64,000 nt of DNA from Deltaproteobacteria bacterium (GTDB taxonomy: Bacteria; Myxococcota_A; JAADFL01). The stretch lies in contig JAADFL010000167.1 of the NCBI GenBank assembly GCA_013152945.1, positions 22,970 to 86,969 on the forward strand, in the 5' to 3' direction. Both the position numbers and the translations under genes were made by a program. This document shows positions 36,653-45,188 of this stretch, piece after piece; the first letter of the stretch is position 1; the number at the start of each line of letters is the position of its first letter. Below the pieces are notes generated by a model. The model saw nothing but the letters and a program-made list of their open reading frames with translations. It did not search any database and had not been told where the DNA came from.

Positions 36653-38431
36653 CTAGGCCCTGAATATGGAGATGTCCAGGGGCACCTTTCTCTTGCGAAG
36701 CTCATCATAGAACTTTGGAATAAATCCGGTGGGCTTGAATCTTCCTACAACCTTGCCTTTATCGTCGTACCCGGTCATTTCAAATAAAAATATGTCCTGC
36801 AATGTTATTACATCACCTTCCATACCTGTGACTTCGACGATATTGGTGATTTTTCTCGAGCCGTCAGGCATCCTGCTCTGGTGAACGATAATATCTATCG
36901 CACTGGCTATCTGCTCCCTGATCGCTCTTACCGGCAAATCCATCCCGGACATGAGGACCATGGTCTCCAGCCTGGAGAGAGCATCCCTGGGTGAATTGGC
37001 ATGTGCAGTGGTCAATGAACCGTCGTGGCCTGTGTTCATGGCTTGCAACATGTCCAGGGCTTCACCTCCACGGCACTCGCCAACTATGATTCGATCGGGC
37101 CTCATGCGAAGGGCGTTCCTAACGAGGTCCCTGATTACTATCGCGCCCTTTCCCTCGATGTTCGGAGGACGTGATTCCAATGAAACGACATGGTCCTGCT
37201 TGAGTTGCAGTTCCGCTGCATCTTCAATGGTCACTATCCTTTCGCTTTCATGAATAAATGATGAAAGCAGGTTCAACGTAGTGGTCTTTCCGGAGCCGGT
37301 GCCCCCGGAGATTAGAGCATCCTGCCTGTTTTCGACGCAGACCTTTAGGAACTTCACCATGGCGTCATCAAGTGTTCCGAATCGCACCATGTCATCCACG
37401 GAAAACATTTCCTTTCTGAATTTGCGGATGGTTATAGCCGGCCCCTTGATGGATAACGGAGGTATTATGGCATTCACCCGGGATCCGTCTTTCAGTCTGG
37501 CATCGACCAGGGGTGAGCTCTCATCTATTCTCCTGCCGAGCGGCGCTACAATCCTCTCGATTATTCCATATACCGCCGCATTACTGGAAAATTTTTTGTC
37601 AGTAGCTTCGAGCTTGCCATCTCGCTCGACGTAAATCCGGTCCGCTCCATTAACCATTATTTCGGTTACGGTCGAATCGGCCAGGAGTTCCTCCAACGGG
37701 CCGAGCCCCAGAGCCTCGTTCAGGACATCCCTCATCAGTTGTTTTTGGCTCAGGCCGGCAGGGATAGCGCCTTTATTGGCCATGGATGCAACAATACTTC
37801 TGACAGTCCTGGACGCCTTTTCGCGAAGAGCCTCGTCTCCAAGCTTGGTGACATCGAGTCTCCTCAGGTCCATGGCGTCTATCAGTTTCTCATGAACTGT
37901 TCGTAACAGGCTGGAATATGACCCGGCCTCATCTGATCCATGACTCAAAGAACCGGCTGTATCCCCCGCAGGCTTTTGACGGGTCCGTCCCGACAGCCTT
38001 CCGGTATTCTTAATCGGTCTCACCGGCTTGACAGGTCCGGCGGCGGGTTTCGAGGGCTTCTTGGCCGGGGGCTTCTTTTTAAGCGGCAGGTCTTCCGGCA
38101 CAGCCCTTTGGGTAGCCTCGGTTATTTCCCGTTCGTCCTGCTCTTTAGACTCTACCTGTAAAGTATAGTCACCCAATGTAACAATGTCACCGGAATGAAC
38201 GACCTTGGGCTTGGCGATACGCTTGCCGTTTACCAGCGTGCCGTTTGCGCTGCCGAGATCTGCAATAACCACCCGGCCTTCATGAACTACCAGTTTGGCA
38301 TGCCTCCTGCTTACACTTCCGGCAGGCAGAACCAGATTGCAATCGCTTGATCTGCCTATAATCACCTGGGTCCTTTCGAACTCCTTGATATTCGCCGTTC
38401 CCCCGGGCGCCTGTATCCTGATTCTTAACAA
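36653..38431 (-). CDS. FHA-fused CpaF/TadA-type secretion ATPase, 592 aa
   Basis: Residues about 1-90 form an FHA domain ([33 protein letters not shown]). A Lys/Pro-rich linker follows, then a CpaF-type type II/IV secretion ATPase core from about 175: [18 protein letters not shown], Walker [13 protein letters not shown], the Asp box [10 protein letters not shown], Walker B region [21 protein letters not shown], and the His box [15 protein letters not shown]. CpaF proteins power Tad pilus assembly or related export. The start is TTG with GGAGG five bases before it. The FHA fusion suggests regulation by phosphothreonine binding. No TadB/TadC membrane partners or pilin are encoded in the window. 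Confidence 0.88.
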   Translation of the reverse strand: MLRIRIQAPGGTANIKEFERTQVIIGRSSDCNLVLPAGSVSRRHAKLVVHEGRVVIADLGSANGTLVNGKRIAKPKVVHSGDIVTLGDYTLQVESKEQDEREITEATQRAVPEDLPLKKKPPAKKPSKPAAGPVKPVRPIKNTGRLSGRTRQKPAGDTAGSLSHGSDEAGSYSSLLRTVHEKLIDAMDLRRLDVTKLGDEALREKASRTVRSIVASMANKGAIPAGLSQKQLMRDVLNEALGLGPLEELLADSTVTEIMVNGADRIYVERDGKLEATDKKFSSNAAVYGIIERIVAPLGRRIDESSPLVDARLKDGSRVNAIIPPLSIKGPAITIRKFRKEMFSVDDMVRFGTLDDAMVKFLKVCVENRQDALISGGTGSGKTTTLNLLSSFIHESERIVTIEDAAELQLKQDHVVSLESRPPNIEGKGAIVIRDLVRNALRMRPDRIIVGECRGGEALDMLQAMNTGHDGSLTTAHANSPRDALSRLETMVLMSGMDLPVRAIREQIASAIDIIVHQSRMPDGSRKITNIVEVTGMEGDVITLQDIFLFEMTGYDDKGKVVGRFKPTGFIPKFYDELRKRKVPLDISIFRA

Positions 38432-38445
38432 AAAGACCTCCGAGT

Positions 38446-39906
38446 TCAGTCGAAAACGTCGTATCCCACCTGATCCTTTGCCTTCTTGTACCGGTTCTTC
38501 ATGTCCTTAATCATCTTCTTTATTCTTTCCGTCTCAGGATTAACCACACGGGGCGTAACGAATATCAGGAGTTCCGACTTTCGCTCCAGGAACGCCCTTG
38601 ACTTAAAAAGTTCTCCCAGTATCGGAATATTTCCAAGAAACGGGAATTTTTCAACATCCTTTTGCTCAACGTTCGAGAACAAACCTGACAACACGATTGT
38701 CTCGCCATGACGCACGGTTACATTGGACTCGGCCTTCCTGGTAATGAAGGCAGGTATGTTCATCACCGCATTCGACCAATCGATATCCGAAACCTCGGTC
38801 ATCATCTTCATCTGGATATTGCCCTGGCGATCCGCCAATGGCTTCAGTTCCAGTTTTACCCCGTATTCCTTCCATTCCACGGTAGACGTGTTGGCCGTAA
38901 CCATGGGCACGGGAATTTCACCTCCTGCAGTGAACTTCGCCTCCTCTCCACTTGCACACACCAACTTGGGCTGTGCAAGGACCCTGGCATAACCGTCCTG
39001 GAACAACATCTTGATGGATGCATTGGTTCGCGCCAATCCCGTGACAAATCCATACTTGCTGCTCGTATTGACAGGTACTGTGCTGAAATTTCCTGTCTGC
39101 CATTGGGGCTCCCAGAAATTCCACTGCAAGTAGGCATTCCCGGTAGCGGTTATTATTCCAGGCCAGTTGAACCCGAATTCGTCGTCGGATTTCCGTTTTA
39201 TTTCCACGAAGTTTACTTCTATGAGCACCATGCGCTTAATACCGACGCCCAGCAAGTTTTCAACTTTTTCTCCCATGGCCTTGGCTATCATTTCCGCCTT
39301 TTTCAGGTCTGACCTGGATTCGACCGATCCCTCGAGAAAGATGGTGGTGCCGACCACGACCGCCCTTGTATCCTTCAACCCGTTCTCCACCAGCCTGGTG
39401 TTGAGCTGATCTGCAATAAGCTTCTTCGCATTCGGGTTCAATTTAACAAACGACGTAACCTGGCTGTAAAGCTTGGTGATACTCTCGACTCTCTCGAAAT
39501 CGTCCGTGGTATAGGCGGTCCCATCAAGTATGACCCGGTCTCCAACCACCCTTACACGGATACCTTCCCTGTCTCCCAGCAGTTTTATGACCTCCCTGAC
39601 CACTTTTTTCGGGTCCTCGGCGGTTACGTGCACATCGTATGTCAACCGCGTGCCGTCCCGCTTCCAAATGGTCATATTGGTCGACCCCTGTCCTTTGCCC
39701 ACGAGTAGTATTTGTTTCCTGTTGATTACCCTTACGTCGGCGACACTAGGATCTCCAATAGCCACCTTCCTCAGGTTGTTGACCCTTAGCACTGATTGTT
39801 GACCGACAACGAGCCGCACCGTGCTGTGCTGTGCCAAAGAATCAGATGAAGCAAGTGTCGTAATAGCCAACAAGATCCCTGCCAGACAATGTACTTTATG
39901 ATTCAC
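38446..39906 (-). CDS. Tad-type secretin (CpaC/RcpA-like), 486 aa
   Basis: A signal peptide (about 1-25) directs it to the outer membrane. The N-terminal secretin/TonB short domain (VRLVVGQQSVLRV, KVAIGDPSVADVRVI) is followed by BON-like regions (about 100-210) and a C-terminal secretin core (about 220-460: FQDGYARVLAQPKLVCASGEEAKFTAGGEIPVP, GETIVLSGLF, FPFLGNIPILGELFKS). In Tad systems this protein forms the outer-membrane channel. The GTG start at 39906 has GGGAGG just upstream. It leads an operon with the FHA-CpaF ATPase (14-bp gap) and the FHA-TPR protein. Confidence 0.9.
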   Translation of the reverse strand: MNHKVHCLAGILLAITTLASSDSLAQHSTVRLVVGQQSVLRVNNLRKVAIGDPSVADVRVINRKQILLVGKGQGSTNMTIWKRDGTRLTYDVHVTAEDPKKVVREVIKLLGDREGIRVRVVGDRVILDGTAYTTDDFERVESITKLYSQVTSFVKLNPNAKKLIADQLNTRLVENGLKDTRAVVVGTTIFLEGSVESRSDLKKAEMIAKAMGEKVENLLGVGIKRMVLIEVNFVEIKRKSDDEFGFNWPGIITATGNAYLQWNFWEPQWQTGNFSTVPVNTSSKYGFVTGLARTNASIKMLFQDGYARVLAQPKLVCASGEEAKFTAGGEIPVPMVTANTSTVEWKEYGVKLELKPLADRQGNIQMKMMTEVSDIDWSNAVMNIPAFITRKAESNVTVRHGETIVLSGLFSNVEQKDVEKFPFLGNIPILGELFKSRAFLERKSELLIFVTPRVVNPETERIKKMIKDMKNRYKKAKDQVGYDVFD

Positions 39907-39967
39907 TTTTCCTCCCTTGCATCAACATGGGACTGTTGAATCCATGATTCTCTTGTTTCCAATTATA

Positions 39968-39996
39968 TTTCTATTTTCAGGCGGGTATCCTGTCAA
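39968..39996 (-). promoter_or_regulatory. Promoter of the secretin operon
   Basis: On the minus strand TTGACA (39996-39991) is followed after 17 bases by TAGAAA (39973-39968). A start site near 39961 would give a leader of about 55 bases before the secretin GTG. Confidence 0.55.
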
Positions 39997-40058
39997 GGCC
40001 GGCGTGAAGTACGGCTTCCTGCTTGCAGCCGCTGTCAATAGTTTTCCAGCGTATCAAG

Positions 40059-40460
40059 CTACCCGTTCAGTAGTTTGGCTATGCATGCAATCACGTAGTC
40101 CTTATCAATGGGTTTCGGCACAAAAGCCTCTGGGGGCGGGATTTGACGTCTCGTATTGATAAAACGTCTGAACACATCGGGATCTCCTCCAAGGCCCGTC
40201 ACCCCGGTAATTACGACCACCGGTATGGCCGACGTTTCAGGCCTTTCCTTGATCTCACGATAGAATTTTATTCCGGATTTTCCCGGCATCGAGATATCAA
40301 GGGTAATGAGATCGGGCTGGAATCGCTTCATGACTTCCAGGCCCTCTTCCCCATTCGAGGCGGCCTCCACCAAGTAACCATTGTCCTCCAGCAATACCTT
40401 TATAAAAGTTCTTACATCCGCCTCATCGTCCATAACAAGTATCTTTTTCTTTTCCTTCAT
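40059..40460 (-). CDS. Single-domain response regulator (receiver only), 133 aa
   Basis: A CheY-like receiver with the acidic pair in ILVMDDEAD, the phospho-acceptor Asp in PDLITLDISMPG (about 53), a conserved Thr in VVVITG and the Lys in AFVPKPID. An insertion of about 15 residues (DPDVFRRFINTRRQIPP) sits between the beta-4 and beta-5 strands. There is no output domain, so it signals by protein contact. It lies 46 bases after hmcF and 152 bases before the secretin operon promoter region; whether it belongs to the Hmc operon is unclear. Its histidine kinase is not in the window. Confidence 0.88.
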   Translation of the reverse strand: MKEKKKILVMDDEADVRTFIKVLLEDNGYLVEAASNGEEGLEVMKRFQPDLITLDISMPGKSGIKFYREIKERPETSAIPVVVITGVTGLGGDPDVFRRFINTRRQIPPPEAFVPKPIDKDYVIACIAKLLNG

Positions 40461-40506
40461 TGTTAAACCTCTATTGTAAAGCCCCTATTGCAAAACCCCT
40501 ATCGCC

Positions 40507-42138
40507 CTATTGCTCCCAAGCCCTTATGAAGCCGGGCTTGACATCGGTCATTGCATTCACAATCAGTTCGACCAATCCTCCATAATGTATGCCGTTGTTT
40601 TCGGTAAGGCCATAATATTCGAGGATGTCCCTGAACTGTCCCTTGCAGTTGGAGCATGGAGCGCATATGTACTTGTACGTTTCAGAGCTGCTGTCTTCAC
40701 CCTTGAATGCTTCCAGAATCTGTTTCATCTTCATCCTGCCTGAAACCTTCATGCGCCAGTCCACAAAGTTATGCCCTGAATGAATTGCAAAACCGCTGCC
40801 TCCGCCGCAACAATAGTTATTGACTCCATGTGGAGTCATCTCCCTGAACCTGGGAGCTATCTTGCGCAATACTTCACGTTGAGGCTCCACTATCCCCATC
40901 ATGCGGACCATGTTGCACGGATCATGTAAGGTGACGGGAAAGTCGTTACGCGAGGGATCCAGCTTCAGCTTGCCGCTCATCACGATATCCCTTAATAACG
41001 GCATGGAGCTTTCCCTGGGTATGTTCAAATCACCCGTCAAGATCCGGTCGGCAATGATTGTCAATGCCTTGTGAGCATGACCGCATTCACCGAACACGAT
41101 CTTTTTCACGCCAAGCTTCTTTGCCGCCAGGGCGTGCTTGATCACTACCTTGGCAAGCATGGCATCATCATAGAACAGGCCGTAGTTGACCGAATCATAC
41201 CCCAGGGCCTCGCTGGAAAGCGTCCAGGAGATACCCGCAGCCTGCAGGATCACGGCAAAAGCCGCCGGATTTTCGGGCCAGGATAGAATCTCTCCCGCAT
41301 TATGGATTAACAGTATATCAGCGCCCTGTACATCCCAGGGAGTCTTGATATCCATTCCGGTAATATCCGATGCATCCTCATCGATGAAGTCCATGTTATC
41401 CTTGACCACTTCCGGGTTCATACCTGTAGACGAGCCAACCCTAAGCTGCTGCATGCTGCCCTTTTCATGCAGTTCTTTGGTAGCCCAGCCCAACTCCTGG
41501 CTGAACAATTTGCGTATCTCCCTTGCAACAAGACCGTTATCGCAGCCTATAGGACAAGCCTGTGCACATCTCCTGCACAGGTTACAACGATATGACAGTT
41601 CGGCCAACCGGGCCACGGTCTTCCAATTCAGGTCTATGTCGCCATGTTGCCAGCGACCGAAAAACCTGCCTCCCGGCTTCAAGTACTTGAAATAGATACG
41701 TCGTAGGATCTCGGTCCTATAGGTCGGCCTGTACAGCTCGGCCCGGCCCGAGGCCTGAAAGATGTGGCAAGCCTCACTGCAGGTGTGGCATTTCGTGCAG
41801 TGCTCCATGGTCAACTTGAAGGGCTGCAGGAATACCCAGTTATTTTCCTTGGTAAAAAGTTTCTCAAGTCCTTGCAGGAATTGCTTGATATACTTTTTCT
41901 CCTCTTCTTTGCTTTTGGGCTTGGGTATGTTCAGCAACAGGGTATTGTCCAAATCAGACTCGTATTTTTCTTTTGCACTGTCTGACAGGGGCTTCCAGGG
42001 AGGCTCTGATTTCGCCTTGTCATCAAGAGGTTCCGGCAGAGGCATCAAGTCATCGTTCGTGAGCTCTAAAAGCCTGTCACTATCCTTGGAAAAATCTTCA
42101 ACCTTCAGGTCTGTGTTTTTATTATCGATCTCTTTCAT
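40507..42138 (-). CDS. hmcF: HmcF-like iron-sulfur / CCG-domain protein, 543 aa
   Basis: Two 4Fe-4S motifs occur (CTKCHTCSEACH and CNLCRRCAQACP at about residues 113 and 197), followed by cysteine-rich CCG-type regions like those in HdrD, DsrK and HmcF: GECGHAHKAL, then HDPCN...NYCCGGGSG...CAPCSNCKG. CCG domains bind an unusual [4Fe-4S] centre and, in HdrB/HdrD, reduce disulfides. HmcF faces the cytoplasm and is the cytoplasmic electron exit or entry point of the Hmc complex. The start at 42138 overlaps the hmcE stop (ATGA). A Glu/Asp-rich extension of about 90 residues precedes the first cluster. Confidence 0.82.
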   Translation of the reverse strand: MKEIDNKNTDLKVEDFSKDSDRLLELTNDDLMPLPEPLDDKAKSEPPWKPLSDSAKEKYESDLDNTLLLNIPKPKSKEEEKKYIKQFLQGLEKLFTKENNWVFLQPFKLTMEHCTKCHTCSEACHIFQASGRAELYRPTYRTEILRRIYFKYLKPGGRFFGRWQHGDIDLNWKTVARLAELSYRCNLCRRCAQACPIGCDNGLVAREIRKLFSQELGWATKELHEKGSMQQLRVGSSTGMNPEVVKDNMDFIDEDASDITGMDIKTPWDVQGADILLIHNAGEILSWPENPAAFAVILQAAGISWTLSSEALGYDSVNYGLFYDDAMLAKVVIKHALAAKKLGVKKIVFGECGHAHKALTIIADRILTGDLNIPRESSMPLLRDIVMSGKLKLDPSRNDFPVTLHDPCNMVRMMGIVEPQREVLRKIAPRFREMTPHGVNNYCCGGGSGFAIHSGHNFVDWRMKVSGRMKMKQILEAFKGEDSSSETYKYICAPCSNCKGQFRDILEYYGLTENNGIHYGGLVELIVNAMTDVKPGFIRAWEQ

Positions 42139-43037
42139 TTCTCGATTTCCTCCGTGGCCACATCCACCCAGGATTTCTTTCCATCTCCCTTGATATGGGG
42201 CGCCGACCAGGATACAGGGTAAGCAAGAGCCGCTTGGATCCTTTTTTCCAATTTGCTTCCCGGAAGGTTCGGCTCGTCGTCCCATCGTATCTTGTCCCAT
42301 GTAAACCATTTCATGAAGAAGTGTGACATGTGGGTCAAAGGAATATATGCGAGGACCAATAGTGAAAGGATCAGCAAGGCCTTTGACGGACCAGGCATTT
42401 CAGGATGAGCGCTCCACGTAAGAAAAGAAACAATATACGCCGACATCGGGCCGAAGCCGCTGCTCGAAAAACCCACAGTGAGCATGAGCACGGAGATACC
42501 CACAAATAGCAGGAGATTGAAGTAGGCTGATATTGGAGAATACTTCTTCAGTCCCTTGTCAAAAAGCCTGCGAAAAAACAGCCCGGCCGAGCCGAACAGG
42601 CAAAGAATGGCTCCTGCAATGCCGGTGAATTGTACCAGATAGGACAGGAAGACACCCCCATGTTTCACATTGAACACGGATGACAGCGCTGTAATCACCA
42701 GCAAGCCGGCAAAGGCCGCAATAATGTATAGTCCGAAGTGAAACGGGAAAGAACTCCACCAAAGCTTTCTGTTGTGATGAAACAAAGCCTTGAGAAACAA
42801 GAACTCGGTCAGGAATTCTTTGAGCTTGTTCAACTGGGAGTGCTCCTGTGGCCTGTTTCTCCAGTCCTGGTTCTCCATGTACGAACCTCCATGTTCGAAT
42901 CCCTTGTCGTGAGCAACCGGGTAAATCTCCCAGCGAAGGTGTACAGGCATCCTCGCTGTCCTAATAAACCTGACCAAGACAGCCGTAATGAATATGACGA
43001 TACACGACAATGTAAGTACATGAAGCGGCTCGATCAT
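42135..43037 (-). CDS. hmcE: HmcE-like b-type cytochrome membrane subunit, 300 aa
   Basis: An integral membrane protein with about six spans and histidines placed within or next to helices (LFHHNRKLWWSSFPFHFGLY, YIPLTHMSHFFMKWF), as in the NarI/DsrM/HmcE family of di-haem cytochrome b subunits that exchange electrons with menaquinone. It is followed directly by the CCG-domain partner hmcF with an ATGA overlap, the same order as in Hmc (hmcE-hmcF) and Dsr (dsrM-dsrK) systems. It lies 13 bases after rrf2. At 300 residues it is longer than the D. vulgaris HmcE as I recall it (about 226), owing to a cytoplasmic N-terminal loop and a C-terminal tail. Confidence 0.8.
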   Translation of the reverse strand: MIEPLHVLTLSCIVIFITAVLVRFIRTARMPVHLRWEIYPVAHDKGFEHGGSYMENQDWRNRPQEHSQLNKLKEFLTEFLFLKALFHHNRKLWWSSFPFHFGLYIIAAFAGLLVITALSSVFNVKHGGVFLSYLVQFTGIAGAILCLFGSAGLFFRRLFDKGLKKYSPISAYFNLLLFVGISVLMLTVGFSSSGFGPMSAYIVSFLTWSAHPEMPGPSKALLILSLLVLAYIPLTHMSHFFMKWFTWDKIRWDDEPNLPGSKLEKRIQAALAYPVSWSAPHIKGDGKKSWVDVATEEIEK

Positions 43038-43050
43038 TCACAGACTCCTT

Positions 43051-43512
43051 TCAACAGTTTCTCGTGACATTTTTGCCAAAGGTCTTTTCCCGGAAAGCGT
43101 ACATCTCCTTTTCCGACAAGTCGGATATTGTGTACTCGTTGAGCACATCCCACATCCTGGCATTCACCAAGCCCCACATCTTCCTGGAAGAGCAGACATC
43201 CTTATAAACACATTTCACTTTCGGGTCCAGGCAATCCAGGAGCCTCGGCTCTTCACCGGCGGCTTCAACGACCTTGGCGACCTTCAGGGATTCCGGCGGC
43301 AATGCAAGGTAATAACCGCCTTTCTTCCCAGCCACACTCTTTATTATTCCACTGCTTTTGAGCGGCACCACGAGTTGCTCCAGGTATCTCATGGAGATCC
43401 CCTGGTCCTTTGATACCCTCTTGAGCTGGACCGGATTGTCACTGCCGGCATGGTCGCACAAGTATACTACCAGCCTCAAAGAGTACCTGATCCTTGTCGA
43501 GAGTTTCAGCAT
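43051..43512 (-). CDS. Rrf2-family iron-sulfur transcriptional regulator, 153 aa
   Basis: The winged-helix DNA-binding half starts MLKLSTRIRYSLRLVVYL, typical of Rrf2/IscR/NsrR proteins, and has KDQGISMRYLEQLVVPLKSSG as recognition helix region and KGGYYLALPP as wing. Three cysteines in CLDPKVKCVYKDVC match the cluster-binding loop of the family (spacing x6, x5), so it probably senses redox state or NO through an Fe-S cluster. The start at 43512 agrees with the family N terminus; a longer in-frame extension would run into its promoter. Family precedent: Rrf1/Rrf2 genes end the hmc operon of Desulfovibrio. Here the gene sits between hmcD and hmcE with its own promoter. Confidence 0.88.
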   Translation of the reverse strand: MLKLSTRIRYSLRLVVYLCDHAGSDNPVQLKRVSKDQGISMRYLEQLVVPLKSSGIIKSVAGKKGGYYLALPPESLKVAKVVEAAGEEPRLLDCLDPKVKCVYKDVCSSRKMWGLVNARMWDVLNEYTISDLSEKEMYAFREKTFGKNVTRNC

Positions 43513-43633
43513 ACCGGCCCCATGGCAGCCTGTAGAGACTGAAAAGTTGATATTTTGGTCGGCATTAATTTTATTTTTATTTCTCCATAGTTCCCTTCTA
43601 TCACCGAGCACTCCTATCGGAATAACCGGAGCT

Positions 43634-43662
43634 AATATATCCACAGGTTGAAGACATGTCAA
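43634..43662 (-). promoter_or_regulatory. Near-consensus sigma-70 promoter of rrf2-hmcEF
   Basis: On the minus strand a perfect TTGACA (43662-43657) is separated by exactly 17 bases from TATATT (43639-43634). A start site near 43627 gives a leader of about 115 bases before rrf2. It is one of the best promoter matches in the window. Confidence 0.7.
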
Positions 43663-43667
43663 CAGGT
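43643..43667. promoter_or_regulatory. Dyad over the rrf2 promoter -35, candidate Rrf2 operator
   Basis: GTTGA (43648-43652) and TCAAC (43659-43663) are perfect inverted arms around a six-base centre, with outer AC...GT matches extending the dyad to 25 bp. It covers the -35 hexamer and much of the spacer, an ideal place for autorepression. Binding by the adjacent Rrf2 protein is inferred. Confidence 0.45.
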
Positions 43668-43722
43668 TTGCTGATAAATGTGACTTGCCGTGTTGGCCGT
43701 GTGCCCCTATTTGGTTCGGTAA

Positions 43723-43779
43723 ACCGGGCGCGGGATCATTGCAACGATCACCCGGTCGTTCAAATCGGCCCTAACCGGG
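43723..43779 (-). promoter_or_regulatory. Three-segment alternative-pairing element between hmcD and rrf2
   Basis: On the minus strand CCCGGT (43779-43774), ACCGGG (43756-43751) and CCCGGT (43728-43723) follow one another. The middle segment can pair with either flank (loops of 17 and 22 bases), so two exclusive hairpins are possible. A GATC-GTTGCAAT-GATC inverted repeat lies in the second loop. This is the layout of an attenuator or RNA switch, but no clear U tract follows. Confidence 0.4.
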
Positions 43780-43885
43780 CACATCCCCTGTTTCAATTCA
43801 AATATTCGACACTCAAATAAAATCTAATAATTCCCAATAAATTACATCAGACCAAAGGGGAAACCAAAGACAAAAAGGAAACAGG

Positions 43886-44023
43886 CTATTCCCTCCTGTT
43901 ATCCTCGCCGGTCAGGAAAATCCAGAGTGCTACCAGGAAAAGCAGGAGAAAGGCTGCCGACAGGTACCCTGATCCCTTGATAAAGGATGTGAAGTCCTGC
44001 AATACATGAAATCCATTTTCCAT
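43886..44023 (-). CDS. hmcD: HmcD-like small membrane subunit, 45 aa
   Basis: A small open frame begins two bases after the hmcC stop codon, with GGAG about ten bases before its ATG. It encodes a 45-residue protein: a polar start (MENGFHVLQDF), one hydrophobic helix at about residues 19-38 (LSAAFLLLFLVALWIFL) and a charged end (GEDNRRE). In Desulfovibrio hmcD encodes a similarly tiny one-helix subunit in exactly this place, between hmcC and hmcE. The position, size and helix together make the assignment good although sequence similarity cannot be measured on so short a protein. Confidence 0.75.
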   Translation of the reverse strand: MENGFHVLQDFTSFIKGSGYLSAAFLLLFLVALWIFLTGEDNRRE

Positions 44024-44024
44024 T

Positions 44025-45188
44025 TCAGTGTGACTCCTCGAAATCCGGATGATGGCGGATAATTGGGAAGAATTCGGACACGTACCTGAATATCACCAAC
44101 CCGAGGGTAATCAGGAAGACCACCACAACATACTCCATCCAGGACGGGAAATATCGTTCATTGACAGGAAACTTCCAGTTGTAAGCTACAACGGCAACAT
44201 TTAGCCTGTTGAAGATGATCCCGAGCACGGTCCACAATGCAGTATACCTGATGAGCGTTGCATTTCTTTCCCTGTAACCAAAGGCATAAACCATGCACGG
44301 AAGAAGCACGAAACCAATTACCTCTGTAAGGTACAGTGCGCCCCAACCGGTTGCAAGGTAATGCCATTTGTCACCCAGTGCCAAATCCACGACCTTTAAT
44401 GCAAAATAAATGAACAACGCCAGGGACCCGGCCTTGCCCAGCCCAATGGTCAGCTTGTCCAGTTTGTCCTTCGACACTTCCATGCGATGGCCGAAAACCC
44501 TCTTGCTAATCAAACCAATGAGTATGATCATCGAGATTCCCCCGGCCGCGCTGGAAGTGAAGAAATGTATCGGAATATATGGCGAATACCACAGGGGATG
44601 AAGCTTGCCGGGAACGCTTAGAAAGAGGGCGCCCAGGGTGGACTGGTGAAGTAATGAAAGGAACAGTCCAAAGATGGTAAACGCGACGGTTGCCGCTTTA
44701 AGGATCTTCCGCCACCGCTTCCAGCCCAACCATTCGAAGCCCACGGGTGTCAGTTCCAGAAACTGGGTCGTATAGTACAAGCCCACGCACAATCCTATCT
44801 CGAAAAGGGCCGACGTAGTCCCGGCTTGCACGAAAAAGGGATAATATATTCTCCAGGGCCGTCCAAGATCGAATATTAAAATCAAGATGAACAGGGAATA
44901 GCCCAGAAAACCACTCAACACCGCAGGCCTTACCAGGCCATGGTATTCGTCCATGCCGAAAATATAGACTGCAGTCGTCAGGGTGTACCCGCTGGCTGCA
45001 AGCGCTACGAAGACCAGCTTGAACCCGGTCCAAAGACCCCAGGCCGTAGTATTGTTCAAGTTCGTGGCATATCCAAGGCCTTTGGCAAACCTCAATAAAA
45101 CTATTATTCCACCGAACAACAGTATGAGTCCGCTGATGATGTTGAAGGGCGTCAGCAGCTTTATCTTGTGTTCACCCGCGCTTGTCAT
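44025..45188 (-). CDS. hmcC: HmcC-like NrfD-family quinone-interacting membrane subunit, 387 aa
   Basis: About ten membrane helices with NrfD/HybB/HmcC family character: TTAWGLWTGFKLVFVALAASGYTL, AVLSGFLGYSLFILILIFDLGRPW, LHQSTLGALFL, and a late FGYRERNATLIRY. This family exchanges electrons with menaquinone and pairs with a periplasmic Fe-S protein, here HmcB. The start at 45188 follows GGAGG by six bases and overlaps the end of hmcB by 17 bases. It lacks haem ligands, as usual for the family. Confidence 0.9.
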   Translation of the reverse strand: MTSAGEHKIKLLTPFNIISGLILLFGGIIVLLRFAKGLGYATNLNNTTAWGLWTGFKLVFVALAASGYTLTTAVYIFGMDEYHGLVRPAVLSGFLGYSLFILILIFDLGRPWRIYYPFFVQAGTTSALFEIGLCVGLYYTTQFLELTPVGFEWLGWKRWRKILKAATVAFTIFGLFLSLLHQSTLGALFLSVPGKLHPLWYSPYIPIHFFTSSAAGGISMIILIGLISKRVFGHRMEVSKDKLDKLTIGLGKAGSLALFIYFALKVVDLALGDKWHYLATGWGALYLTEVIGFVLLPCMVYAFGYRERNATLIRYTALWTVLGIIFNRLNVAVVAYNWKFPVNERYFPSWMEYVVVVFLITLGLVIFRYVSEFFPIIRHHPDFEESH

